Below the pieces are notes generated by a model that was not told the origin of the DNA, ran no database searches, and worked only from the letters and a program-made list of their open reading frames with translations. A stretch of DNA of 64,000 bases from Cristatella mucedo. Its lineage: Eukaryota; Bryozoa; Phylactolaemata; Cristatellidae. Shown one piece after another: positions 1 through 11,382 of the stretch (its first letter is position 1; each line of letters starts with the position of its first letter). The translations under genes were made by a program, and so were the position numbers. The stretch spans positions 737,501-801,500 of the forward strand of contig WPIO01000149.1 of NCBI GenBank assembly GCA_009760855.2. The letters run 5' to 3'.

Positions 1-211
1 TGTCGAACCTCGTCACCCTACCAGTCCAGGTGCCTGCCTTCGACGTCTATTTGTCATGCATGATTGTCTCAGTAGCTTTGCCTTGAGCAGTGCCCGTGCC
101 GCGAGCGAGTGCACTCTGTGCACCTAGTTATCGGCTGATATGCCTAACCATCGCCCACTGCTGCAGCAGAGTGCCTGCTACCGTGGCCTTAGCCACTGTT
201 GCAAGCCGTGG

Positions 212-334
<123 letters not shown>

Positions 335-379
335 GCCAGATTAGTATAGCCATGATGCGAGTGAGGTTTCGAGGTGCCT

Positions 380-416
380 CTGTGTGTGTATGTGTGTGTG
401 TGCGCGCACGTGTGTG

Positions 417-472
<56 letters not shown>
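380..472. repeat. (GT)n then (TA)n microsatellite
   Basis: A compound GT tract with a few GC interruptions, running into a short TA tract. Confidence 0.95.
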
Positions 473-984
473 AGGAGTGAGAGAAAGAAATATATATAGA
501 TATAAATGTTTATATAACGAAGAGAAGCACGTGTATGTTAACTCTACCGAAAGAAATTCTCACAGTATGGTTGCCACTGCTGTTGCTGTAAATTTGGGTA
601 ATAAGAGGGTTTTCTACTATTCCGAGCACAATAAAGTTATGCGCAGGATGTGAAGAAAATATTTATTGGTATCCCAAAAACGTCTGCTCTTGGTGTGTAT
701 GTGTTTAGTGCAATATCGTCCCGTCAAAATTCTTTAGGACCTCACTTCACTGCCAAGGCATAGAGGCCATCAGCTTCTGCTGTACGGTATTCTCTTCTGC
801 TGTAGCATATTGCACAGAGCCTGAGTTTTTGCTGAAGAAAAGACCGGTTACAGGTGTGGGTCAAAACCTCTGCTTCAGCAGCTTGTCGGTAATGCTCCGT
901 AGTCGTTGCATGGGGTTCCCTGTACGTGTCAGCCCTAATTATACCCTGTACGTGTCAGCCCTAATTATATTACACTTGTTGTTC

Positions 985-1100
985 ATTGAGCATGCTACCA
1001 CTAACCATCGATCATGCTTCCATCAAACATGAAGTGCCAAGAAAGAGATCGAGTTATCTGAGGGCACTATAACAAATGTATGATGATTATTATTATTATT
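985..1100 (+). mobile_element. LINE (L2-type) 3' tail fragment
   Basis: It carries the family's terminal signature: a short AGAGAT...ATCT hairpin, then GGGCACTATA and a TTA-rich tail. The preceding words 'catgctaccactaacca' also occur in the 3' UTR of the 40.8-kb LINE copy. It ends only 17 bases before the first REP exon. Confidence 0.75.
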
Positions 1101-1116
1101 GTCCTTTGTGTTTCAG

Positions 1117-1220
1117 GCCCTGGCCAGCACGAGGAGGTTTCTCGCTTCGACCGGACGCTATGGTGCGACCCCTTTTTTGTGGCCCATGTACGGCGGCGAG
1201 CTCAGCCAAGCATTCTGCCG
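1117..1220 (+). CDS. CHM: REP exon a (GRYG...[11 protein letters not shown] block)
   Basis: The exon follows a tttcag acceptor and ends at CG|gtacga. It encodes 34 residues plus two bases, entering in phase 0 and leaving in phase 2. It contains the conserved GRYG and P-FLWPMYGG stretch of domain II. The next exon supplies a T that completes the Arg codon of FCR-MCAVFGG. Confidence 0.92.
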
Positions 1221-4200
1221 GTACGATCGCAGGAGCAAGTTTTGCAGCCGTCAGCCAGCGTTTGGCAGCCAATGCGTTTTCCTCCTTTCGAAGCGGCATT
1301 CGACCACTGCACTGCTCTGCCGCAGTGCAAGCGTCTGTGTCGCCTGTGCTGACATCCCGACGATGATGCGGATGATGCTCTGCTCGAGTGCTCGGTTTGT
1401 TCGCTAGTCTCTCTGCTGCCGCCGCCACCCCCACAGCTCACGCTGCAGCGAGTCTTAACATGTGATGGCAGCGTAGTGCCTCCCGAAGGTTCGACTGCCT
1501 TGCGGCTGACACATCTTGTGATTGCAAGCCCGGTGGTTGGCGAGGCGGCAGCAGCGTCATCCTTCGTCGAAACAATCCGGCCGGGGGAGGGGCGCGACAG
1601 TAGAGGCAGTGGCGATTGGAACAGCACGTCGATCGATGCCGTTCATCGATGATTGATCGGGATCGATGCCAAGTCGATCGATGAGTCCTTCATCGACGAG
1701 CACCCGGCGCAGTGTCGACGTGGCATCACTGCTTCCGATGCATAGCTACACAAGTGACTGGCTGCTGCTGATCACTGCTTGTGCTTCGAGTTGAGCGCTC
1801 CGATGCGCACTTGCGAAGAAGCTGACGTCAGGGCGCCGGGCATCGTTGAACGTAGGGCCATCAAGTTGCAGTGACTTTGGCTGCATTTCCACCACATTCG
1901 ATTGTAAGAAGGTTCAGTGGGTTAATGAGGGGCATGACGATGTGAAAGAGATGTGGTGGCAATTAGCAATTTCCAAAGGCAGGTCAAGAACAGTCGTGTC
2001 TGCTGCTGCTGCCACCGCTGCTGCTGCTGCTGCTGTCCGTTCCGGTGCATCCAACTATTTTGCCACGGTATCCACCAGATTCCTCAATTGCCATTTGGGC
2101 TGGTACCCATGGGCAACCAATGCTAACGTTAGCCGGCCCTGCCCACCCATCATTCAGAAGTTCGGTCGCCGGACTGCCCATGTCCATACCCAGATCGCCT
2201 TGTTCTTGCCGGAGACGTTATCTCGGATCACGTACGATGGCATATCACCATCAGCCGGCTTCTTCAGCTTGCGCTTGATCGTGGTGGCGTCGGCGTTCAT
2301 CTTGCTTTGGAGGTATTTGACGAGTTCGATTTGAACTTGGAAAGCCCGTCGTCCCGATCCTGATCTGACACCCGAATCTGGCGGACCCGACCGAAACTCG
2401 GCCGAAAACTCGGCACAAAACTCCCTTTTTAACTTTGTTAGAACTTCGGGCAGACTCGAACGTTTGAACTCCTAGAGGTACCCTTAAGTAAGACTATTAT
2501 AAGGCAGGCTTATCTTCACCCATAAGTTCACAGACGCCATCCATGCCCACCCAGTACCCATGGGTATAGGTGTGGGTACCCAGTTGAGGGCTCTGGTGTA
2601 CACTGCAAGCTTTTTGCACTTAGCTTGGTAAGTGCACCTTTCTATGCACGAGGGAAAGTATAGGAAAATGTATGATGTTATAGTCGGTTGGAAGATTAGA
2701 AATTACTATGTTGGTGTTGCACTCAGTCGAAAGCACTCTCGATAAGCCTTTAAAGTTTCCTGTGAGCTGCTGCCCTCGCGTTTTTTGAAATGCCGGCGAG
2801 CCGACTGCTTCGAGTGACACTGCCGCCATTTACATTCTCTACCTGGCAGGTAGCTGCCATCGTGATCTGCGTCTTCCAGCCATGGCCGGCCGATGGTGCA
2901 TTCCAGGCGATCTCTCGTGCTCTGCTGTGTTCGAAGCTCGGCACTTTGAAGTTAGCTTGCACACATAATTGCTGCTACTTTTTTCTTGCAGTATGTGCGC
3001 AGTTTTCGGCGGAACGTATGTGCTCGGGCGCACTGCCCAGTTCCTGGTCGTCGACAATAATAACAGGTACAGAACGGCTCGTGGTAGGCTCGTCGACGTT
3101 GCCTTGGTTGCCGAAGCTTACTGTGCATTGCTTAGCTTCTGCACACTCCTCCTTCCCTGCCTACCAGCAAGCATGCGGGCGCGCGGTCGCTTGCCTGCTA
3201 GCTGCCAGCTGGTAGGTAGGCTGCTGCTTGCCCGCGCGCCAGGAGAGCGAGAGAGCGGTCACAGCGCTGCATAAGTCCTGAGGCAGAAGTCCTGAGTCCA
3301 ATGGATCCGAGGCACCGATTGTCTATCGGGTTCCGGCAGAAGCGCTGACTGGCGACGAGAGTGAGGCATTCCCCCTCCCCTTACCGGTCGGCGGGGCCCC
3401 TTGAGGCAATGCCGTTTTTTCTTTGTCAGGTCTTTCTGCTCCCATCTCTCACTGTCGTCTTTTTTCCTGTCAGACACGCAGCGGCGGTGGTGGCATCAGC
3501 GCACCCTTGGCTGGCCGTATAGATCCAGCAACTGGCGGGCCCTGAGCAAAACTTCGTCGGCTGCGGAGGAGCCAAGTGCTGGCTCGCATAGTTTTCTGCC
3601 ACTGGCGCCCGGCCTGCTTGCCGCTGCTGTTGCTGTCTGAGCAGGCATCAGCAAGAGAGCTTGCCAGCCTAAATGTTAAGCTATCTTCGCGGCCGACGCA
3701 TGTATTAGTACTGCCTGAAACGGCGGCCTGCTAAATAGGCCTGATTATCATAACTTTCCAAATATTTATTATTGGTGGCTCCTGAATTGTAATGGACCCC
3801 TACCGCCCACTCTCCTGTGGACCGGCTTCCTTTTTTAATGTGTCAACAGTCTGCTAGCCGAGCCCTCTGGCAGTCCTGGGTGTACCGGGAATTTCTCCAG
3901 GTGAGCTCCGGCTTGCCTTTGCCTGCGTCCTTGACCCTTGCCTTTGCCAGCCAATCATCGGGAAAGCTGTTGACGAATCCAGAATGCATATCGCATCCCT
4001 TGGGTCGGCCAAATGAGATGCGACTGCGATCCAGTAGCCCTCCCCTCCCCCCTGTACCCGTGGCCTCGGCACTCGTGTGAGATGCGCTGCCCTCTGTGAT
4101 GTACTTGTGGTGCTTCGCCCCGTCTGCCGCCCCCCCCCCCGTAGCTGCTTGATTGGCGCGCTCGCAGATGCGCCACTCACTGGGCCGATGATGACAGTAT

Positions 4201-5203
4201 TGAATAGAAAGGCATCCGCGTCTGCAGCTACTGCAGCATCGTTTGCAACGAAGGCGTCCGCCTGCAGAGCCGCTGCCTCGTCGTGGACAGCAGCTACGTC
4301 CCTCGACGGATGCTCGCTCCTGGCAAGGCGCTCGGACGCACGTCTCGCGCAATTCTCATAACTGATAGGAGCATTCTGCCAGCTCCCGACGGCGACGAGG
4401 TAAGCTAGCACTCGGATCAGCAATGCGGGGGGGGGGGGCTGCGCCCACTGACGCCCAGCCCGGGCCGGTCGGCCGGCTCGATCCTGGATTCCTGGCTCGA
4501 TCCTAGATTCCTGGCACGGTCGAGAATCGGTACCTCCGTTGAGCGATGCGACTGGCTAGGCGGAAAAATCGTCCGGACGTTTGTTCGGCTATCGAGTCGC
4601 CTGGTGTTTAGGCTGCTTTACCCCGGCCAGTGCTCTACTGATCGAGCTATGCCGAGTCCATTCCTCTGCTCTCAAAGTGTGATCGCTCGATATCTTGGTC
4701 GTAAGCAACCGCTTACGCGCGCTGCCTGAATGCGCTCGCATGTTTGTAATTATGATTGGGTGGCGAGCTCCAGCCACCACATCTGCTGTGTTTGGCTACT
4801 GCAGACCGTGTTGTTTGCTTCTCGACTGCAAGTGTAAATGTTGAGTAAACAATGAGAATTCTTAGCCCAACAATTGATTAATAGTTCAGGGTATCTTTCA
4901 AAATTCCAACATGTTAGAAATGGGATCTGAAGTTTTGACGGATTCCACATAAAAGGAAAGAATATCAAAATATCGTGAGGCAAACCATGTCTAACCAGAA
5001 AGTAAAGCAGAAGCACTGTATCTACAAGGAAAAAAGTTACCGATCTCTTCAGTATTTACGAATTTCGTTCCGACTTGTTGAATCTTGGTACGTTGAGGTA
5101 CATGTTTGCTGTTTGTTGTGGTGCATGTTCGCTGCTTTGAAACAGCTTCATTTGCAGCATAGCTTTGTACCTTGAATTCCATAACTCACCCAATACTTAA
5201 CGA

Positions 5204-5268
<65 letters not shown>

Positions 5269-8200
5269 GACAGAGACACAGAGAGACAGACAGAGCATCG
5301 AGCGTCGCCGGTAGTGGTTCGTTCTGCTCGGTCATCCTTTCCTGTTATGTCCATCTCGATGGGCTCTCAACCGTCTGCCAGACGCCGGCCGCTCGTTTTT
5401 CCCCTTTCTTTGTAGGTGTCCATTCTTGCTCTGCCGGCCTCTGCGTGTGGCATCGAGGACGCATCTGCAGCACCGACGGTCCTTCTCGAGCTGCCCAGCA
5501 GGACGGCAGCATGTCCGAAGGGACTGTGTGCGTGGCAGGCAGGCGAACGGCAGACAGAGTTATCTTGACCAGACAGCTTGCCGCCTATCGGGCCCCCTGC
5601 AGCCTTATTCTGCCTGTCCCTTACTTTGCTTAGACCTCTGTCTGACCTCTGTCTGGCCTGACATTGAACACACCTGCCCACCAGCTGCAAACACCGTCGG
5701 GGTTTTCATTTATTGAGAAGCACTCGATGCCCTCCCCTTGCTGACATCCGTGCAGCAGAGCACCCTCTCTCCCCTTGCCAGGGCGCTTGCCGAGCGTGGC
5801 CAAACCGATTGACTGCCACGCCAGCCATGCAGCCAGCCCAGCCCAGCCGCCTCCATTCTTTCCATCCGACAAGCAACAAGAGCGCTGCAGCAGCAGAGAG
5901 AGAGAGAGAGAGCCGCTGTCCGTGTCGCAGCTTGGTTCGCCTCTGCAATCACCCTGGGCGTCTGTCTGCTTGTGGATGCTTAGCTAGGTGACGGTGGCGG
6001 CTTTAATTCGCCCTTCTCAATCCACCGGTGTCTCGAAGCCGGCCTCGGCTGAAAGGACTGACTGACGCGACGTTGTGTGCACTGACTTGCAATTTCAGAC
6101 GTCGTCCACTTGACCTGTGCTTCTCGGCTCGAGACGGCACGTCAGGACCTCGAGGTCATCGTGTCCAAACTGTTCAGCTTCGGCAACGGTATGTGGGTCA
6201 ACTGCTGTCGTTTGCCGGTCGTTCTTGCCCTGCCACACCCCCTCGCCTGCTGCCCCGGAGCCAGCTAATGCGTTCGTTCATGCAGTAATGTCAGATCTGC
6301 TATGGACGCAGTGCTCATAGCAGGCTGTTCAATATATTCGCCAGTGCTGCATGTTCCATTTTTAGTTATCTTTTTAGCTTTGGTTTAGGCCTTTGGGCTT
6401 AGTATTTAATTGTTGTATGTTTTGGGGCTTATGGTTTACTGTTTAGATTTTGTAATGTTTTCTTGTTTGCGTTTTTGGGTGTAGAGTTTTGGTCTTAGGG
6501 TTTAGAGTTTAGCATTTAGGTATTAGAGAGAAACTCTAAATGAAAAGGATAACCAAAAACATGCTTGCGTAAATGTAAACACATGCTGGCGACCTACATC
6601 TTGAACAGCCCGCTATGAGCACTGTGCCCACAGTAGATCTGACATTGCTGTGTGAACAAACAACTCCATATTAGCTGCCTATGGGGTGGCGCTTGTGCGT
6701 TACTGCTGCAGCAGTGGCTGTAGTCAGTGGTGTCTGATCTGCAAGCTTGCTGCTGCTATAGCAGGGCGACAGCCTGTCGGTGCGGCCGGCTTGCCATTCA
6801 TGTCGGCTGCTCGTAATTAGTTGTTCGCTCGATATCTTCTCCAGCAGATCAGGGCCGCTGCTTGGGTGCTGTGGCTTCATTGCCCCGAGTGCTCTGGGCG
6901 TTGTTCTTCAACCAGCAGGATTTCACCGATCACTCCGGATGCGACCGAAGCGAGGCCGGCCGCTGCCATTCTGGCGGCGCCCAGTCCTACTGCGGTCAGT
7001 GCTGTCAGCTGCCTGGCAACGTCTACGTGTGCGACGGTCTTGGCCCCGAGTTCGACTACGATGCAGCCGTGCTTCGGGTAATGGCTCGCTAGGAGCTTAT
7101 CGTGCAGATGGCTGCTCTGGCGTTGCTGCAGCCCACGGCAAACTGCGGCTTTCTATCGCAGCTCTGTAGAATCTGTTGAACCTTGTAGGCCCTGCTGAGG
7201 CGAGTAGGTGATTAAAATTAAAACACGCAAGTCCTTTGATGGAGCGAGGCTGTGTGCGAGTGCATAATTTATGCGGTCACTGCTGCACGATTGACGGCTC
7301 AGTATAAGCCGCCGGTCGACTCTTGCCCGGCGGGACTTGACGCCGTGCATGTCAAACCATTCTCCTCCTAGCGATGAATGACCTTCTATAGTAATGATGG
7401 AGGTGCGAATTTCACTGCCTCCTATTCGACTTGTCGGCTATAGTCGACATAATAATAATAATAATAATAATAATTGTGCCCTCGGAGAACTAAATCCCTT
7501 TCTATGCACTTAACATTTGCTGCAAATGAAGCACGATCGAATGGTTAGTGGTAGCATGCTCAATGACAACAAGCATCGTCGGTGTCACGTGATCCATTCA
7601 AGAGAGATTGAGGATTTAGTCCCTCATTCTAGGCTCCAGCTGGCCTTCAGACGGCTTTCACTTGTGTCACGTCTCCTTCCTGACTCGTCTAGCATTGATC
7701 GTCTAGCAGATCCTGCCGCATTAGCCGGCGGTGGAGTTCCGAAAAAAGCGTCTGCTTCCGGTTTCTCGCTATCTGTCTGCATAACCCGTTGCGGCTGCTG
7801 TCACCTCTGAGCCGACTGCAGGCAGCTGACTTTTCGTTCAAACCCTCGGGCCCGGGGAGGGAGGTTGGGGGCAGCTGTGGCCATCGGTAGCTGAGCTCGT
7901 GTCTTGAAGACATTAGGACCTAGTTGTTAGCCCTACTTCTTTATAAGGAAATAGCGATGAAGCTGAACTCGGCTTCGTACAAGAAACCCAAAGCTCGTAG
8001 CGATGATGCTGCTGGGCCTTGCCACTGGACGAGCCAAGACAGGGTGCCGTTGAAAGAGTGGGCGATAGAGGGGAGAGAAAGAGAGAAACTGCTCTTGCTT
8101 TTTTTTCTTTGCTTTTTCTAACGTCTGCGGTCGGCTCCTGCTGATGTCCCACTTCTTGCTTATCCACCCTAAATCTGCCGCACGCACGCACGCACGCAAG

Positions 8201-11200
8201 CCGTGGCACGCACGCACGCAAGCCGTGGCACGCACGCAAGCCGTGGCACGCACGCAAGCCGTGGCACGCACGCAAGCCGTGGCACGCACGCAAGCCGTGG
8301 CACGCACGCAAGCCGTGGCACGCACGCTGACGTATGCTGCAGCGGCTCTGGTGCTCTTCTCCTCAACGATGAAGCATTGGCAAGAGCCGTAGCAACGACA
8401 GGTCCGTGGGCAGAGGCTGCTTAGACTGCTCGGTGCAAGGTCCGTGCCCTGGTGGCCGGCAGGTTCGACACTGGCCTTGACTTGACCTTACCGCACGAAA
8501 CTCACCTCTCGACGGGCTTCCGACCAACTTCGTTCTGGTTTCGCCCATCTCGTGATCTGACTGTACCTGTAGGGCGCGCGAATGTACCTGATCGTGCCAA
8601 TTGAGCATGATTGAACGCAGGAAAATCGCAGGAGAGCTTTCCAAAAAGAAAACCAGCTAATTGCACTCAAGTGTGCCTAACGTATATGCCAAACCTGTGG
8701 CAGACTGGCGCATTGTTTTGACATTCAGTGAGTGCACTGGAATTGTGAACAGCAATCTGCTTGCATGGACGTTTAATAGAGATCGAGTTTGGTGTATACT
8801 GACCTTAATTGACTGTCAGGTTTGCTACAGATTGGTTTTAACTTGCTGGGATGAGTCTATTTTTGTGATATTAATCTAACAATGCTTTAAGCCCTATGTT
8901 TAGGGCAGAAGAATGGAGTCTTGGTCCTTTAATCGATTGAGTATTCGCCCGGAAACCAAAGGTTGTGTTGGTCGCTTCCTGCTCGAGGCAAACATTTTCT
9001 GTTCTCAATCCGGTGACAGGCGGCCTTGTGGCCGTTATCGACCTGTGACCGATGTCGATTACATTATCATTCTGCTCTATGGCTTTGTTACTTGATCTTC
9101 TCTGCCCCTAATTGAGAGAGCATCGGTCGCGGTTTCCAAGGGTTTTTGTTAGCATCACTGCTAATTTAATAATAATAACCACTGCAATGTTTTGAAACAG
9201 AGAAGGTCATCAGAAAGCATTTTGACGTTGCAGAAGTCTTACCACGTGATGACCCAATTATACAGGTGCAGACATTTCATTGACCACCGAGGTGGTTTCT
9301 TATCTTCAGTGTTAGCCTTAAGACAGTTTGTAGATCTGCACTTATTCTGTGGCGAGATACGTAGCAATGGCAGACAGGATTTTGAACGGTCTTTTTTAGT
9401 AATAATAATAATGCACTTGATAAAGCGCCCTCAGAGAACTTAATCTCTCTCTAGGCGCTTTACATTTGCTGCAAAGGGAAGTGCAATTGAATGGTGAGTA
9501 AAATCATGCTTGATAAACAAATCATGCTTGATAAACAAGTAGATCCATTGCTGAACAAGTTTGTCAAGTTATGTGCTGCTAGAGTAAGGTAGGCACTCTC
9601 TTTTGTGAGTAGCAGCAGAATAAAATTTCAAGAGTCGAAGAATCGAAGCCGAACAAACTCGATAGCAGAAGTTCTATATCAATCTCTATCGAATCGAATC
9701 TCTATAATGGCAGAATATCTCTTCTGTAAGTGCCAAAGTATCGCTGTAAGCATTGCTAGCCACGCCTCATCCGGAGACTGCTAGTTATACATGTGTGAAG
9801 GCATCGACTTATGGATGTGTGGATGCAGAGTGATAACAATGACGGTGGTGATCTTCGTTTCATAGTGGTGGTAATGGTGGAAACAACTTGTTCCCAGTCG
9901 TCATTAAAAAACCGAACTTCGAAATTAAAATAATGATGATAATAATAATAAGAACAACTGCATTTATATTATTATAGCACCCTCAGAAAACTCAATCTCT
10001 TTCTAGGCACTTAAAATTTGATGCAAACGAAGTACGATCGAATGGTTAGTGGTAGACTTGAGCTATATTTGTCCTTTAGGATAGGGACACCGGATCCCAC
10101 TGACCGCAGTTCTAACTCATTGAACAAATGCTGCTGCTAATAATAGAATCTGTGTAACTTATGTGACGGCAGCAAGACGTCTAGGAAAAAGTTACAAGTA
10201 GTCGGCCATTGTTAGCCTGGAGCGACCTTGTGATTAAGAAGTTCTTATACCCGGCATAAATCTCAGCTTACAAATACCTACGTGGTCTAGCCGTCTAATG
10301 GCTTGTCAGTGGTAATATAATAATATAATGTAATACTAGCTGATTTAACAGCCTCTTTTTGTATAGAGACAGAAGAGCCTTTACGGCTATCACCACCGCT
10401 TGCAGTAGCGATAAAGGATCGCCCACCACAGGATTCGAACCCACGACCTCGGGGCCAAGGTAATGAAAAGCAACCGCCTTACCTAGTGAGCCATTAAGGC
10501 TCACCGAGTGTTATCCAGTAATGGATGATTTTAACCTTTCCCACTGCGTATAATCTACCGTCTGCAATTTCGATCTATTGAGTTTGCTCGTGTTAAATCA
10601 TAATAATAGTAATAAGACATTCGTATAGCACCCTAAGAGAACTACAGTGTGTCTATTTCTCTAGGTACTTAACGTATATTGCAAAGGAAGCATGTCGATT
10701 GGTTTGTCTAGTTTGTACTTTTTAGGTTGACATATTTATATGGGTGCAACAGAAAGTGTGTTGTATAAGTGAGGCAGTAGCTGTTGACGTCCTAGAGCAC
10801 CTGTTTCTGGAAGCTGCCAAGTGATGCTAATGCTGTAGCCATGGTCGACCGTACGGTGCTTTCATGCAAAGTACACTTGCCAGCCTCTGTGCTACGTGCA
10901 GAAATTGCATGCGTGCTGCATGAAATTGCAATTCGGTGTCACACACGCCTTTTCTGTCACTTGTAAGTGTGCAGCTGACATGTTAGCCTCGCCTTGGCCT
11001 CACCTGGCTGCTGTTGCCTAGCGCCTCGTTGCTATCGCCCGTGCAGCAGACGTACGTTTGTTTGCTGACGCTCTGCTTGACACCGTCATGTACATGTTTT
11101 TACATTTACACGTCTTTATAGGCAAAAGCACTGTTCGAGAAGCTATGTCCCGGAGAGGACTTCCTGCCTCCTCCGCAGGACGACAGTGGCCCGTTTGCCG

Positions 11201-11382
11201 ACGCGGAGGGCGACGACGGCAGCACCGGTGCGGGTCAGGCCGCGGAGCAGACGCTGCCGCCTGCTGCTGACGACTCGGGGCGGCTGCCGCCGGTGCAGCC
11301 TGGCTCGACCGACGACCGTGACGACGCTGGTGCAGCTGCGCCTACAGCTGCCGCCGTGCAGCAGCAGCAGCTAAACTCGTAG
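1117..11382 (+). CDS. CHM: Rab escort protein (CHM/CHML family), 3' part, seven exons
   Basis: Rab escort protein binds newly made Rab GTPases in the cytosol, presents them to Rab geranylgeranyl transferase, and delivers the prenylated Rabs to membranes. Joining 1117-1220, 2992-3066, 4228-4399, 5416-5527, 6099-6188, 6848-7077 and 11122-11382 gives 1044 bases with consistent phases and ends at TAG. Family landmarks appear in order: [64 protein letters not shown] and [15 protein letters not shown]. The FCRMCAVFGG and [10 protein letters not shown] blocks separate REP from the related GDI proteins (GDI has an SAIYGGTY-type motif). The N-terminal FAD-like fold and the start codon are outside the window. 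The tail after the LPPP motif is acidic and low-complexity, as in other REPs. Odd points are a cysteine-rich insert in exon 6 and a tandem splice acceptor there. The gene is convergent with the SLC16 gene. Confidence 0.93.
2992..3066 (+). CDS. CHM: REP exon b (MCAVFGGTY block)
   Basis: A 75-bp exon between cttgcag and gtacag. It encodes [20 protein letters not shown] and a short NNN turn, and enters and leaves in phase 2. This is the most diagnostic REP block. It joins exon a without a gap relative to known REPs. Confidence 0.94.
4228..4399 (+). CDS. CHM: REP exon c (SRAILITD block)
   Basis: A 172-bp exon between gtctgcag and gtaagc. It encodes the strand-rich segment [10 protein letters not shown] followed by [18 protein letters not shown], matching the REP core after the Rossmann-like region. 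It enters in phase 2 (AG|C makes Ser) and leaves in phase 0. Confidence 0.92.
4850..5188 (+). repeat. AT-rich dispersed repeat, copy 1, in REP intron 3
   Basis: acatgttagaaatgggatct, gttttgacggattccacata, taccgatctct, ccataactcacccaat, in the same order as 53195-53762. It runs straight into a GA microsatellite. Confidence 0.7.
5207..5264. repeat. (GA)n microsatellite
   Basis: GA tract followed by GACAGA repeats, in REP intron 3, ending about 120 bases before exon d. Confidence 0.96.
5416..5527 (+). CDS. CHM: REP exon d (VSILALPA block)
   Basis: A 112-bp exon between ttgtag and gtgcgt. It encodes [17 protein letters not shown] and a following segment equivalent to the ILIVPP...V-ELCSS region of REPs. 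It starts in phase 0 and ends with one base (T) of the Tyr codon completed by the next exon. Confidence 0.88.
6099..6188 (+). CDS. CHM: REP exon e (YVVHLTCAS block)
   Basis: A 90-bp exon between atttcag and gtatgt. It encodes [19 protein letters not shown] and [10 protein letters not shown], a close match in order and spacing to the REP 'LVHLTC...ED-LE-VV-KLF' segment. It enters and leaves in phase 1. Confidence 0.93.
6262..6677. mobile_element. Fold-back (long inverted repeat) element in REP intron 5
   Basis: Two arms of roughly 120-140 bases face each other: 6262 to about 6400, and about 6525 to 6677. They begin at CAGCTAAT / ATTAGCTG and share long words such as aatgtcagatct and cagtgctcatagc. 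Between them lies a T/G-rich core with repeated TTTAGGG- and TTTAG-like words. No coding potential and no clear target duplication are visible. It looks like a MITE or fold-back transposon and accounts for about 416 of the intron's 659 bases. Confidence 0.75.
6848..7077 (+). CDS. CHM: REP exon f ([10 protein letters not shown] and NVYVCDG blocks, Cys-rich insert)
   Basis: A 230-bp exon with donor gtaatg. It encodes [14 protein letters not shown] and, at its end, [20 protein letters not shown]. Both are REP C-terminal signatures. Between them sits a segment with five cysteines (C-x7-C-x8-C-x2-CC) that is longer than the equivalent loop in vertebrate REPs. The acceptor is a tandem cagcag ending at 6847, so use of the first AG would add one alanine. 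It enters in phase 1 (G|AT) and leaves in phase 0. Confidence 0.93.
7449..7600 (-). mobile_element. LINE (L2-type) 3' tail fragment
   Basis: An AAT tail, then GCCCTCGGAGAACT...AGGCAC-type terminal hairpin and 'catttgctgcaaa', read on the minus strand. It lies in REP intron 6. Confidence 0.8.
8172..8330. repeat. 18-bp minisatellite plus CGCA repeats
   Basis: About seven copies of an 18-bp unit containing agccgtgg followed by CACG repeats. Because 18 is a multiple of three, several frames stay open and give repetitive Arg/Ala/Cys/His proteins. I consider these non-coding. It lies in REP intron 6. Confidence 0.95.
9395..9540 (-). mobile_element. LINE (L2-type) 3' tail fragment
   Basis: It matches the terminal 3' UTR of the 40.8-kb copy in reverse: aataata, cacttgataaagcgccctca, gagaacttaatctct and 'catgcttgataaaca'. 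It lies in REP intron 6. Confidence 0.85.
9925..10060 (-). mobile_element. LINE (L2-type) 3' tail fragment
   Basis: A degraded copy of the same 3' UTR (agcaccctcagaaaactcaa) followed by 'cgatcgaatggttagtgg'. It lies in REP intron 6. Confidence 0.75.
10336..10505 (-). mobile_element. SINE A, full-length copy
   Basis: A tRNA-derived SINE in reverse. It has a B-box-like GGATTCGAACCC, a GTCGTGGG/CCACGACC palindrome, an A-box-like TGGCTCACTAGG, and the family end CTAGCTGATTTAACAGCC. It is one of at least ten copies of this family in the window. It lies in REP intron 6. Confidence 0.88.
10598..10720 (-). mobile_element. LINE (L2-type) 3' tail fragment
   Basis: Degraded copy with aataatagtaataa, agcaccctaagagaact and 'ctaggtacttaacgtatattgc'. 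It lies in REP intron 6. Confidence 0.65.
11122..11382 (+). CDS. CHM: REP last exon ([15 protein letters not shown] and acidic tail)
   Basis: A 261-bp exon after ctttatag, starting in phase 0. It encodes [19 protein letters not shown], the conserved REP C-terminal helix, then about 65 residues rich in Asp, Gly, Ala and Pro with a short Gln run, and a TAG stop at 11380-11382. The tail replaces the 'NPEDI' extension of vertebrate REPs and is not conserved. The helix motif makes this exon secure. Confidence 0.93.
   Translation, partial: AKALFEKLCPGEDFLPPPQDDSGPFADAEGDDGSTGAGQAAEQTLPPAADDSGRLPPVQPGSTDDRDDAGAAAPTAAAVQQQQLNS

Noticed and set aside
90-210. Possible REP exon before 1117 ending at a gtaact donor near 210
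   Set aside because: The weak resemblance (LTIAHCC to the REP helix before GRYG) requires phase 1 at the donor, while the 1117 exon needs phase 0. The phase-0 frame has a stop at 190-192.
3474-3650. REP exon after the ctgtcag acceptor at 3474
   Set aside because: The required frame meets a stop at about 3521, and the encoded sequence has no REP similarity. Exon b joins exon c at 4228 directly with matching phase and alignment.
6470-6530. Interstitial telomeric repeat
   Set aside because: TTTAGGG-like words occur, but they are irregular and confined to the core of the fold-back element. There is no true tandem array.
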